Origin: NAT127 sp041655035 | GTDB taxonomy: Bacteria; Pseudomonadota; Gammaproteobacteria; Pseudomonadales; Porticoccaceae | DNA length: 17,945 nucleotides | Assembly: GCA_041655035.1 (NCBI GenBank) | Contig: JBAZCN010000059.1 | Coordinates: forward strand, 1 to 17,945 | Reading direction: 5' to 3' | Shown: piece after piece, positions 7,201-14,900 of the stretch | Layout of the letters: the number at the start of each line of letters is the position of its first letter | Numbering within the stretch: position 1 is the first letter of the stretch | The notes under the pieces: generated by a model | Seen by the model: the letters and a program-made list of their open reading frames with translations, nothing else | What the model was told of the DNA's origin: nothing | The model's database searches: none | Translations under genes and position numbers: made by a program

Positions 7201-8265
7201 TCAGGTCTGTGGTGTCTCCCCGGCCCAGGCCCTGCGTATCAACTGTTCGACGGCGGGGATTTCTATCGGGCGGGGGTTGGGGTAAACATTACTGCCCGCC
7301 TGTCTCGCGGCGATGGCGATGCCGGACTCCGGCATGCCGAGATCCCGCAGCGACAGAGGGGCGCCAAGGCGTCTGCAGAATTCATGCATCGCCGCGGCGG
7401 GGTTGCCTGGACGCGCCAAAATCCCGGACAGACGGGCCATGGCGGCGGGGGCCGCGGGCAGATTGTAGGCAATGGCATGGGGCAGAATGACGCTGTGGGT
7501 TTCGGCATGGGGCAGACCAAAGCTGCCGCCAAGGATATGGCAGAGCTTGTGGTGAATGCCCATTCCCGCCTGCGCCAGGCAGGTGCCACACAGCCAGGCG
7601 CCGTACAGTGCCTGGCTGCGCGCCTCGCTGTCCGCCGGGTTGTCCCGGATAGCTGGCAGCGCCTCCAGTAGTGAGCGGATACCTTCGTCGGCCAATAGCG
7701 AGGTGATGGGGTTGGCATCCGCCGCATAGAGTGCTTCAACCGCGTGGGCCATGGCGTTGAGCCCCGAGGGGATGGAGACGTCCACCGGCAACCCCAGGGT
7801 CAGGTTGACATCGTAGATGACGCTTTGAGGTAGTAGCCGGGGATTGCGAATGGTGGTCTTTACGCCATTTTCCGTTTCACCCAGCACCGGAGTCATTTCC
7901 GACCCGGCATAGGTGGTGGGGACAGCGATCTGGGGCAATTGTGTCCGCAGCGCAATCGCCTTGCCCAGGCCGGTGGTGGACCCTCCGCCAATGGCGACGA
8001 CGCCGTCGGCATGTAACCGGTCCGCGAATTCAACGGCCCTGGTGGTGACATCCACGGGCGTATGCATCACCGCCTCGCAAAAAAGGCCCGCGACTCTATC
8101 GTCGAGAATGTCCCTGACCCTTTCTGCGAGATGTCTGTGGTTCCGGGTGGACAGCACCAGCACCCGGGTCAGTTGCAGGCGATCCACCTCGGCCGGCAGG
8201 TTGTGCAGGGTATCGACGCCAAACAGCACGTGATAGGGCAAGGTTTCGAACTTGAATGACTGCAT
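7201..8265 (-). CDS. Maleylacetate reductase
   Basis: This iron-alcohol-dehydrogenase-family enzyme reduces maleylacetate to 3-oxoadipate with NAD(P)H. It is 354 residues long, as usual for the family. The N-terminal dinucleotide domain contains GGGSTTGLGKAIAL (93-106) and PTTYAGSEMTPV (116-127). The C-terminal helical domain holds Asn170 and His174 (GLNAMAHAVEALY), His243, and His253 and His257 (GLPHAETHSV). Asparagine at position 170, where many iron-dependent alcohol dehydrogenases have aspartate, is typical of maleylacetate reductases. I chose ATG 8265 (MQSFKFETLPYHVLFG) because the family begins here. The open frame continues far upstream, but that region is the repeat array and antisense of the monooxygenase. 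The ribosome-binding site is weak (GTGGAT). Confidence 0.92.
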   Translation of the reverse strand: MQSFKFETLPYHVLFGVDTLHNLPAEVDRLQLTRVLVLSTRNHRHLAERVRDILDDRVAGLFCEAVMHTPVDVTTRAVEFADRLHADGVVAIGGGSTTGLGKAIALRTQLPQIAVPTTYAGSEMTPVLGETENGVKTTIRNPRLLPQSVIYDVNLTLGLPVDVSIPSGLNAMAHAVEALYAADANPITSLLADEGIRSLLEALPAIRDNPADSEARSQALYGAWLCGTCLAQAGMGIHHKLCHILGGSFGLPHAETHSVILPHAIAYNLPAAPAAMARLSGILARPGNPAAAMHEFCRRLGAPLSLRDLGMPESGIAIAARQAGSNVYPNPRPIEIPAVEQLIRRAWAGETPQT

Positions 8266-8292
8266 TGTAATCCACGGTAACGATTGCGGTTG

Positions 8293-8360
8293 ACAGTATG
8301 TCAGAACAGAACAGTATGTCAGAACAGAACAGTATGTCAGAACATAAGTCCTCAGAACAT
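8293..8360. repeat. Tandem array, three 18-bp units plus a partial, at the monooxygenase stop codon
   Basis: Plus-strand units are ACAGTATGTCAGAACAGA at 8293 and 8311 (identical) and ACAGTATGTCAGAACATA at 8329. A degenerate partial copy (TCCTCAGAACAT, 8349-8360) contains the monooxygenase stop codon. Read on the minus strand, the gene ends TTATGTTCTGA, and this string then recurs as TTATGTTCTGACATACTG and variants. As with the 17-bp array, the 3' end of a gene seems to have seeded the repeats. The array fills most of the 86-base gap before the maleylacetate reductase gene. Confidence 0.85.
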
Positions 8361-9584
8361 AAAGGGCGGCATGACGTTGGGTTCGATGCCGACGATCGCC
8401 CGGCCGTAGACCTCGTAGCCGACATTGGGGATATTGGCGAAATGCCGGGCCGCGACATTGAAGTCGGCCCAGTAGCGCGACGCCGGGTTGGCGCGGTTGA
8501 ACGCCGACGAGCCGGCGATGAACATCAGCCACTGCACCGATTCTTCCATGATCCGGACCGCATAGGACCCCAGCGCCTTGTTCCTCGCCCGCTCGGCGTC
8601 GCTCATCCGGTACCGCTTCAGGGCCGCCAGGTCGATCTCGCGGGTGGCCGTTTCCAGCAGCAGCCGCGCCGTATCCAGCTTCACCGCCGCTTCCCCGATA
8701 TCCCGCACCGCCGCCTGGGAATCGATCTGCCGGCTGAACAGCGTGCCCACCATGGGGCGCGTCCCGGCGGCCGCGATCACCACCTCGAACAGCGCCTCGG
8801 CGGCGCCCAGCAACACCCCGGCGCAGGTTCTGTGGACCAGCGGGAGCTGGCCAAAATAGTCCGATGGCGCGCCGAAATGTGTCTTGCCCGGGGCCACGTA
8901 GTCGAAGGATCGCGCGGCGTGCACCATCAGGTGCTCGGGCACGAACACGTCGTCCACCGACGCCGTGTCGGAGCCGGTGCCCTGCAGGCCGGGCACCTCC
9001 CAGGTGTTGTGGAGGGTGAACTCGCGGGTCGGGATATAGCAGAAATTGCCGGGGACCTCCCGGCCGTCGGGGTGAACGATCTTCACGCCCCACTGGCCCC
9101 AGGTGGCGAGGCGGAAGCCGGAGGCATAGCCCCACCTGCCGCTCACCCGGTAGCCGCCGTCCACCGGCCGGGCCGTACCGGGGGGGTTGAATACGCCGAT
9201 GATGCGCGGCACGCCGTTGGCAAACAGGGCTTCCTGGAGCGCGTCGGAGCCGAGGGTGGTCACCCAGGTGGTGCCGTTGACGATCTGGGATACCCAGGCC
9301 ACGGAAGGATCGCCCTTGGCGAGTTCGGCGCTGATGCGGAGCATGCCGGTGGCAGAAATGCCGCGCCCGCCGAGGCGCGTGGGGACGACGATTTTCCAGA
9401 TATCGAGGGGGTCGAGTGCGGACAGCAGGGTATCGGTTGGGGTGCGGGCGGCCTCGGTGGCGGCGGCCTCGCGCTGGAGCAGGGGCCTGAGTTCCCTGAT
9501 GGCGTCGATAATGCGGCTTTCATCCTCATCGCAAAAGCGCCATTCCTGCTGTGCGCGGTGCTGGTCGAGCATACTGCTGGTCAT
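8352..9584 (-). CDS. Flavin-dependent monooxygenase, acyl-CoA-dehydrogenase fold (HsaA/HpaH-C2/DszC-like), copy A
   Basis: This 410-residue protein has the acyl-CoA-dehydrogenase three-domain layout. The N-terminal helices include IVVPTRLGGRGISATGMLRI, and a middle beta domain contains GYRVSGRWGYASG and WEVPGLQGTGSDTASVDDVFVP. The C-terminal helical bundle carries ARNKALGSYAVRIMEESVQWL and GSSAFNRANPASRYWADFNVAARH. This pattern marks group D flavin monooxygenases, which use reduced flavin from a separate reductase to hydroxylate aromatics. Its place before maleylacetate reductase and hydroxyquinol dioxygenase suggests it makes hydroxyquinol from a phenol or resorcinol-type precursor; that is inference. 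No flavin reductase gene is in the window. GGAGA lies six bases upstream of the ATG. The first 40 codons and 27 upstream bases recur in inverted orientation at 17797-17945. Confidence 0.88.
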   Translation of the reverse strand: MTSSMLDQHRAQQEWRFCDEDESRIIDAIRELRPLLQREAAATEAARTPTDTLLSALDPLDIWKIVVPTRLGGRGISATGMLRISAELAKGDPSVAWVSQIVNGTTWVTTLGSDALQEALFANGVPRIIGVFNPPGTARPVDGGYRVSGRWGYASGFRLATWGQWGVKIVHPDGREVPGNFCYIPTREFTLHNTWEVPGLQGTGSDTASVDDVFVPEHLMVHAARSFDYVAPGKTHFGAPSDYFGQLPLVHRTCAGVLLGAAEALFEVVIAAAGTRPMVGTLFSRQIDSQAAVRDIGEAAVKLDTARLLLETATREIDLAALKRYRMSDAERARNKALGSYAVRIMEESVQWLMFIAGSSAFNRANPASRYWADFNVAARHFANIPNVGYEVYGRAIVGIEPNVMPPFMF

Positions 9585-9611
9585 CGGGTTTCTCCGGTTT
9601 TATCGGTATTG
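9463..9611 (-). repeat. Inverted repeat arm A (149 bases visible), 5' end of monooxygenase copy A
   Basis: Read on the minus strand, this stretch equals 17797-17945 on the plus strand, with one visible mismatch (9590 versus 17818) between the ribosome-binding site and the ATG. The match stops at 9611/9612 on the outer side and continues to the window edge on the inner side. The true repeat is probably longer, perhaps the whole monooxygenase gene. Confidence 0.95.
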
Positions 9612-9761
9612 GTCATGGAATCGGGGTTTGCTCCCTGACCGTGAAGCGTCATGCTCCCTATTGGCCAACCGAAACCATTGCGCAGGTTTATCTGGTGTCT
9701 GTCCACGGCAAGCTGGTCACGGACAGCTGCGCCTGTAGAGCCCGCCTGCAGAACAACCAGG
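9585..9761. other. 177-base gap upstream of monooxygenase copy A
   Basis: This gap separates the LLM gene from monooxygenase copy A. The 27 bases nearest the monooxygenase belong to the inverted repeat. I see no homology to the Rieske beta subunit in the remainder, which differs from the region before copy B. No clear promoter hexamers or terminator could be assigned, and a minus-strand frame of 71 codons here shows no family features. Confidence 0.5.
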
Positions 9762-10688
9762 CTATCCCCTGACATGGGGAATGATTTCCGCCGCAACCCA
9801 ACGCAGGAAATCGAGATAATCCTCCAGCCCGGAAATACCCGGAGGCAACGGCACTATGGTCTCGGTGACCCCAAGGCTTTCGAGCCAACCGATCTGGTCG
9901 ATCATTATTTGTGCATTTTTGCTTCCCGATGATCGCGGGTCATCGAGGATTTCATGCCGGGAGCCGACATTGAGCATTTCAAGGTGAAAAAATACGTCGA
10001 TATCGCGACCGTCGTACTCACCTTGGGATTTGATAAAATCTATACATTCCGGGAACTCGTCCGGGGGAGTACGAAACGGCGACCAGCCGTCGCCGAATTT
10101 CGCTACACGCCTGAGCACCGCCGCCGCGTCACCGCCCAGCGATATTGGCAGTTTCGGCGACTGCACAGGCTTTGGCGCGAACCCGACGTTCCGGAAGCTG
10201 ACAAACCGTCCTTCAAATTCGGGATCGTCCGACGTCCATAATTCGATCATCGCCGCCAGATATTCATCGGCCATTGCGCCGCGCTGGTCAAACGGTACGC
10301 CCAGCAAATCGAATTCTTCCTCCAGCCAACCGACACCGAACATCGCCGCGGCGCGACCATCGGACAGCCAGTCCAGGGTGGACCAGGCCTTTGCCTGCAC
10401 GATCGGATTCTGCAGCGGCAGAATCGATACCGAGGACGACAGTTTGATATTGTCCGTCATGCCCGCGATGTACCCCAGCGCCACCGTCGTATGAAGATAG
10501 TGATCGCCGGATAATTCGAGGTGCGATTTCGGGATAACGAAATGCTCGCCCAGCATGCACTTGTGAAAGCCGAGCTCGTCGGCCAGAGACAGCGCAGTGC
10601 CGACGTCCGCGCCAGTCAATCCGTACTCCCACTTCTGGCTCATTGCCGCAACGTGCATGCTGTTGGGAACCGTTATATTTATTTTCAT
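9762..10688 (-). CDS. Luciferase-like (LLM class) flavin/F420-dependent oxidoreductase
   Basis: This 308-residue TIM-barrel protein has LLM features: an N-terminal MKINITVPNS strand, LADELGFHKCMLGEHFVIP, the IKLSSSVSILPLQNPI strand, a GRAAAMFGVGWLEEEFDLLGV segment, and LPISLGGDAAAVLRRVAKFGDGW. It ends with a GVTETIVPLPPG strand. LLM enzymes use reduced FMN or F420 to oxidise or reduce small molecules. The GVGWLEEEF pattern resembles the subgroup often labelled F420-dependent, but a proteobacterium would more likely use FMN. It follows an SDR with a 65-base gap on the same strand. It may act on an upper-pathway intermediate; the substrate is unknown. Confidence 0.85.
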   Translation of the reverse strand: MKINITVPNSMHVAAMSQKWEYGLTGADVGTALSLADELGFHKCMLGEHFVIPKSHLELSGDHYLHTTVALGYIAGMTDNIKLSSSVSILPLQNPIVQAKAWSTLDWLSDGRAAAMFGVGWLEEEFDLLGVPFDQRGAMADEYLAAMIELWTSDDPEFEGRFVSFRNVGFAPKPVQSPKLPISLGGDAAAVLRRVAKFGDGWSPFRTPPDEFPECIDFIKSQGEYDGRDIDVFFHLEMLNVGSRHEILDDPRSSGSKNAQIMIDQIGWLESLGVTETIVPLPPGISGLEDYLDFLRWVAAEIIPHVRG

Positions 10689-10753
10689 TGCCTTTGACCC
10701 GGTAGCGCGATGATTTTCCCCGGAGGGCCTTTATCCCGACGCAGTCACAAAAA

Positions 10754-11512
10754 TCAGATACCGGCGCCGCCATCCACCAGCAGTGAGACGCCGGTGACAT
10801 AAGATGCGCGCCGCGAACACAGCCATACAACCGCTTCGGCCTGTTCTTCAGCGCTGCCCATCCGCCCCATCGGCATGGCCTGGGTCCACTCTTCGAAGGA
10901 AATGCCGGTGCCCGCCATGCCGCGCTCCATCATCGGTGTCCAGGTCACCCCCGGCAGCAGCGCGCTGACACGGATATTCCGGGCGGCGAAGTCAGCTGCC
11001 GCGACTTTACTCAGGCCGAGAACCGCATGCTTGGACGCCATATAGGTGGCCATACCCTTCTGCGTCTGGTGCGTTGCTGCCGAGGACGTATTGACTATGG
11101 ACCCGCCGCCACCGCGAAGCATGGCCGGGATCTCATATTTCATCGCCAACCAGACACTTTTGGCATTGATGTCCATGACCGAATTCCACTCCTCCTCGGT
11201 ACAGTCCACCACATTGGTGAATCGGCCGGTGACTCCCGCATTGTTGAAGGCGATGTCGAGGCCGCCATACCGCTCGAGCACGGCGTCCACCATCGCCCTG
11301 TTGTCATCGGCAAGGGCGACATCCACCCGCAGGAACGAAGCCGTGCCACCGGCAGCAGAAATCGATTGCGCAACTTCGGTTCCCTTGTTCTGATCGATAT
11401 CGGCGACAAGCACCTTTGCGCCTTCTTCGGCGAAGCGTATTGCAGTCGCTCGACCGATGCCCGATGCACCGCCGGTGACTATCGCAACCTGATTTTCAAA
11501 AAGACCTTGCAT
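10754..11512 (-). CDS. Short-chain dehydrogenase/reductase, NAD-type
   Basis: This is a complete classical SDR of 252 residues. It shows TGGASGIG (13-20), Asp38 in the ADID turn that favours NAD over NADP, NNAG (90-93), Ser144, Tyr157 and Lys161 (YMASK), and the C-terminal SYVTGVSLLVDGGAGI. I chose ATG 11512 because GGAGG lies six bases upstream; an ATG at 11530 would add six residues and overlap that site. It lies between the TonB-dependent receptor and the LLM gene on one strand. In ring-hydroxylating dioxygenase pathways, such enzymes often oxidise cis-dihydrodiols to catechols. That role here is plausible but unproven. Confidence 0.9.
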   Translation of the reverse strand: MQGLFENQVAIVTGGASGIGRATAIRFAEEGAKVLVADIDQNKGTEVAQSISAAGGTASFLRVDVALADDNRAMVDAVLERYGGLDIAFNNAGVTGRFTNVVDCTEEEWNSVMDINAKSVWLAMKYEIPAMLRGGGGSIVNTSSAATHQTQKGMATYMASKHAVLGLSKVAAADFAARNIRVSALLPGVTWTPMMERGMAGTGISFEEWTQAMPMGRMGSAEEQAEAVVWLCSRRASYVTGVSLLVDGGAGI

Positions 11513-11582
11513 TGCTTGCCTCCCGCACATCTATGCGAACACACTTGCTGTCGTGGAGTCCGGTCCCGCGGGGCGAACCCTG

Positions 11583-13982
11583 TCAGTTGCCAAATCGGTA
11601 GCTGACTTCAAGCCCGTACATTCGCGGCTCCTGATAAAACATGGTGTACAGTCCCAGCGAGTCCGTCGTTGCGCCACCGGCATAGGGTGAATCGTCATCG
11701 AGGACATTGCGCATGAAGAACCCCAGGTCAACCCCGCTATTGGCGATATTGCTCCAGTCCAGACGCAGGTTCAGCAGGTCATAGGAGGGCAATTCTCCAG
11801 TCGCAACATGGTATGAATCCTGCCAGTAGTAATCGATATTGAATGCCACCTGGCCATCGAGGGGCTGGATGGGCAGAAGCCAGCGGGCGGCAATGGCCGT
11901 GGCCCATTGCGGGGTGGCCTGCTTGAGGGTGGTTGAAGCGTCGAGCCCGGGGATGGGTGGCAGCGATTCCTTATCCGTTTGCTGGTGAAGATACGCGACA
12001 GTATGGGTAATGGTCAGATTATCCAGAATCTCGGCAATCAGTTCACTTTCGAAGCCCCTCAGGGTTCTCTCGCCGATATTGATCGCCAGGGAGCTGGCCT
12101 GTGGCGACCCAAGGTCTGTCGAAGGCACGACATTGGAGGCGTTGAACGCCGTCAACACATTGGAATACTTGCTCTCGTAGACGGCAATATTGAATCGCAG
12201 GGGCACATCGCCGAGGGCAAAATCGGACTTCAAGCCCACTTCTATGTCCTTGATTTCCTCAGGCCCATAAAGCTGGTATGGCGCCAGCACGGCGCTCGCC
12301 GGCGTGTTGAACAAGGGGGCGTTGATGCCGCCTTCCCGATACCCTTTGCGGCGCGCCACATAGGCAAACAGGGCATCATTTATCTGCCAGTCGATACCCA
12401 GATTCCAGGTGCTGGCATACTCTGTCGTCTGGATCGTGCTGCCGTCGGGATGGGTTTTACAGGCACCGGCACTTACCGGGGGCTGTGGATCGATGACGAT
12501 AGTGGTATTGCCCGCGGATACCGCGCACACCTCGCTATCCGTCTCGTTATAGCGATATCCGGCAACCAGCCTGACACCGCCAAGCACTTCGTAGCCGACC
12601 TGGGCAAACGCCGCCTTGTTGGTCTTTTCCGTATAGGCGTGTACCCACGGCGCTGTCGGAAAGATAATCGGGAACAGGTCGCCGTTGGGTCCGTCTGGCT
12701 CTTCATCGATATAGAATGCGCCGATCAAGTAATTCAGCTTGTCGTCCAGCGCCTCGCCAAACAGGTGAAACTCGTTACTGAGTTGCTTGGTATTTGTGCG
12801 CATGGTCGCGGTGATAACACCGAAAGGCGACCATGGCAGGCCATCGGCATTGACGTCACTGTCGACATGCACTTCACGGTAAGCGAGGATATTGCGCAGT
12901 GTGAAGGGGCCGACATCCCATTCGGTGCGGTTGGTCACTCCCCATAACTCACGATACAGGTTGGGCGCATATTCAGACGCGGTTTTATAGGGTCCCCACG
13001 CCTTTTGCTGAATCAGGGCATCATCGAGATCCGCATCCGGCCTGAAGCCCGTACAAGGCGCGGGATTGAAAACCGGATCGAAATCCTTGCAGTTCCAGAC
13101 CGGAGCCAAGGGCAGCCAGCTTCCCGGCTGGAAGGTAAGATCAGGGGGAGTGGTCAATGGTATGCCCGGCGCCCTGGCCAGGCCATCGTCGAGGACTTTC
13201 GTCAATACACTGGCGGCTCCGGCTTCCCTGGCTTCCATGTAGTCGTAGATGGTGGTATTGGAGAAACTGGCCGTGGGTTCGATAAGCAGCGAGACGCGGT
13301 AGGAATCCCGGTGTACATCGTCCATATCGTCACCGACGCCGAGATTCTTGGTGTATCCGTCCCTGCGCGATACCTTGCCACCGACCCGGAGCGCCACCTT
13401 GTCTTCGACAAGAGGGATATTCACGGCGCCTTCGACATCCTTGAAGTCGTGATTTCCGCCACTTGCCTTGAGGTAGCCGCCAAAGTGATGGGAGGGCGCC
13501 TGAGGCGTGATGACGACCGCCCCGCCCAGCGCATTGCGCCCGAACAGGGTACCCTGCGGCCCTTTCAAAACCTGTATGCTCGCCAGGTCGAATGTCGGGA
13601 TATTCGATCCCTTGTAGCTGAGCGGCACGTCGGCGAAGTAATTGATCACCGCGCTCGGGGCCGTGCCGATCGGAATCCGGCTGAGCCCGCGCAATACCAC
13701 GTTCATATTGCCGCCGTCCCCCTGATGCACGAAGCGGATGCCGGGAGCAATGCGGGTCAGGTCGCCCAGTTCGCGGACGTTTCTGTCCTCCAGCATCTGG
13801 GTACTGAAGGCATTCACCGAGACAGGCACCGTTTGCGCACCTTCTTCGCGCCGGGTCGCGGTGACGATGACCTCTTCGATCATTCTTGCCGCCGGCGCTG
13901 TCGACTCCTGGGACAAGGCCTGCGCGGACACTGAAATGCCCAGCGCAACCAAGGTACTCGATGAGATGATTCTGGTAAGCAT
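11583..13982 (-). CDS. TonB-dependent outer-membrane receptor
   Basis: This is an outer-membrane active transporter. A signal peptide (MLTRIISSSTLVALGISVSA, then QALS) gives cleavage near residues 20-24. A TonB-box-like IEEVIVTATRR (35-45) follows, then a plug domain with ELGDLTRIAPGIRF and IQVLKGPQGTLFGRNALGGAV (136-156). The rest is a long beta-barrel with many alternating-hydrophobic strands, ending YGLEVSYRFGN. ATG 13982 (799 residues) has GGAG six bases upstream, and this start directly yields the signal peptide; a TTG at 13994 is less likely. It resembles the large receptor families that proteobacterial degraders use for non-siderophore substrates. Its place in this cluster suggests it imports the aromatic or terpenoid substrate, but ligand identity cannot be read from sequence. 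Confidence 0.93.
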   Translation of the reverse strand: MLTRIISSSTLVALGISVSAQALSQESTAPAARMIEEVIVTATRREEGAQTVPVSVNAFSTQMLEDRNVRELGDLTRIAPGIRFVHQGDGGNMNVVLRGLSRIPIGTAPSAVINYFADVPLSYKGSNIPTFDLASIQVLKGPQGTLFGRNALGGAVVITPQAPSHHFGGYLKASGGNHDFKDVEGAVNIPLVEDKVALRVGGKVSRRDGYTKNLGVGDDMDDVHRDSYRVSLLIEPTASFSNTTIYDYMEAREAGAASVLTKVLDDGLARAPGIPLTTPPDLTFQPGSWLPLAPVWNCKDFDPVFNPAPCTGFRPDADLDDALIQQKAWGPYKTASEYAPNLYRELWGVTNRTEWDVGPFTLRNILAYREVHVDSDVNADGLPWSPFGVITATMRTNTKQLSNEFHLFGEALDDKLNYLIGAFYIDEEPDGPNGDLFPIIFPTAPWVHAYTEKTNKAAFAQVGYEVLGGVRLVAGYRYNETDSEVCAVSAGNTTIVIDPQPPVSAGACKTHPDGSTIQTTEYASTWNLGIDWQINDALFAYVARRKGYREGGINAPLFNTPASAVLAPYQLYGPEEIKDIEVGLKSDFALGDVPLRFNIAVYESKYSNVLTAFNASNVVPSTDLGSPQASSLAINIGERTLRGFESELIAEILDNLTITHTVAYLHQQTDKESLPPIPGLDASTTLKQATPQWATAIAARWLLPIQPLDGQVAFNIDYYWQDSYHVATGELPSYDLLNLRLDWSNIANSGVDLGFFMRNVLDDDSPYAGGATTDSLGLYTMFYQEPRMYGLEVSYRFGN

Positions 13983-14144
13983 TATTTGCTCCAACGCTAT
14001 TTATTGGTTTTATCAATGAATCATGCCGGGTTTTCCGATACCTTATATCAACTGCTTTTGGTGATACCTCTTCCCATTATTTTTTGCCGGCAATGCAGGA
14101 AAAAATCCGGGCATCACAGGGCGATTCATGTGGTTGGTGGATTT

Positions 14145-14882
14145 TTACAGCCCTGGCCGTGCCGCCAGTAAATGTTCTACCACTGTCTCCGGCGCACCGA
14201 CATGGACCATATGGTCACAGTCACCATCGAGGTCGATCACATTCCAGCCCAGATCGCGGGCACGCTGGTGCATGGGCTTCATCATGGTGTGGGGTACCGT
14301 CAGGTAGTCGACAGGACAATCGATGTCATTTGCCCCGACGGAGACCGGATCGACGTTGCAACTCAAAGGCATGTCGGTCAAATGCCGGAACACCCACGCA
14401 TCGCGGTCCACCGACATTCGTTGCGGCTCGACGTCGGCCATTGCCCTCACCTGGTCCGGCACCCCGGCTCCTACCGGACCTTCCCCGCGGGCCAGTAACT
14501 TGGCCATCTCCTGCGCTTCGCCGCGGGACATGAAGCCAAGTGCCTCGGCAACGCACTCCCCAGCCCGGAGAACGATGGCATCGATATAGACTATTCTGCT
14601 GATACGTTCGGCAGCAGCGCGCTGGATGCCTGGTGCAACGACACCGGCGTAGCTGTGAGCGACGAGCACCGCCTCTTCCACCTCCTCGCATTCGAGCAGG
14701 TTCACCACGTCGCTGACATGTGTCGAATTGGTGATGGAGCGGGATATCAGGTGAATCCGTTCGCCAAAACCGGTAAAAGTGGGAGCATGGACCCCGTGCC
14801 CACGCTCCCGCAGCCCTTCGGCCACGAACTTCCAGACCCACCCCCCCATTCCACCGCCATGAAGCAATACATAGGTCGTCAT
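14145..14882 (-). CDS. Alpha/beta-fold hydrolase (SABP2/esterase-like)
   Basis: This 245-residue protein begins MTTYVLLHGGGMGGWVWKFV, the oxyanion-hole region of small plant-esterase/hydroxynitrile-lyase-type hydrolases. The nucleophile is Ser77 in VAHSYAGVV, where the first glycine of GxSxG is replaced by alanine. The probable catalytic histidine is His224 in DCDHMVHVGAP, which matches the DHM pattern of that family. An acidic residue near 190 (IDCPVDYL) could complete the triad. GAGGA precedes the ATG, and the SnoaL-like gene ends 18 bases upstream, so the two are co-transcribed. It could hydrolyse an ester or a carbon-carbon bond in the upper pathway; the exact reaction is not readable. 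Confidence 0.85.
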   Translation of the reverse strand: MTTYVLLHGGGMGGWVWKFVAEGLRERGHGVHAPTFTGFGERIHLISRSITNSTHVSDVVNLLECEEVEEAVLVAHSYAGVVAPGIQRAAAERISRIVYIDAIVLRAGECVAEALGFMSRGEAQEMAKLLARGEGPVGAGVPDQVRAMADVEPQRMSVDRDAWVFRHLTDMPLSCNVDPVSVGANDIDCPVDYLTVPHTMMKPMHQRARDLGWNVIDLDGDCDHMVHVGAPETVVEHLLAARPGL

Positions 14883-14900
14883 AGCGGGTTCCTCAGCGTG

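Noticed and set aside
8293..8360. CRISPR array or insertion-sequence end
   Set aside because: There are no spacers between units, no terminal inverted repeats around a transposase, and the array clearly derives from the adjacent gene end.
8266..9135. Upstream extension of the maleylacetate reductase frame to 644 codons
   Set aside because: The extension reads through the 18-base repeat and antisense-frame monooxygenase sequence. The family N-terminus begins at 8265.
8298..9638. Plus-strand ORF of 446 codons opposite the monooxygenase
   Set aside because: Low-information, Gly/His/Arg-rich shadow translation with no family motifs.
9585..9796. 71-codon minus-strand ORF between the LLM and monooxygenase genes
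   Set aside because: It overlaps the LLM gene end and the inverted repeat and shows no protein family features.
11979..13934. Plus-strand ORFs of 322 and 309 codons opposite the TonB receptor
   Set aside because: The receptor has a signal peptide, plug motifs and a barrel; the opposite frames have none of these.
14040..14144. Intrinsic terminator near the T-run after the hydrolase gene
   Set aside because: A run of Ts is present on the minus strand, but I could not find a stable GC-rich stem directly before it.
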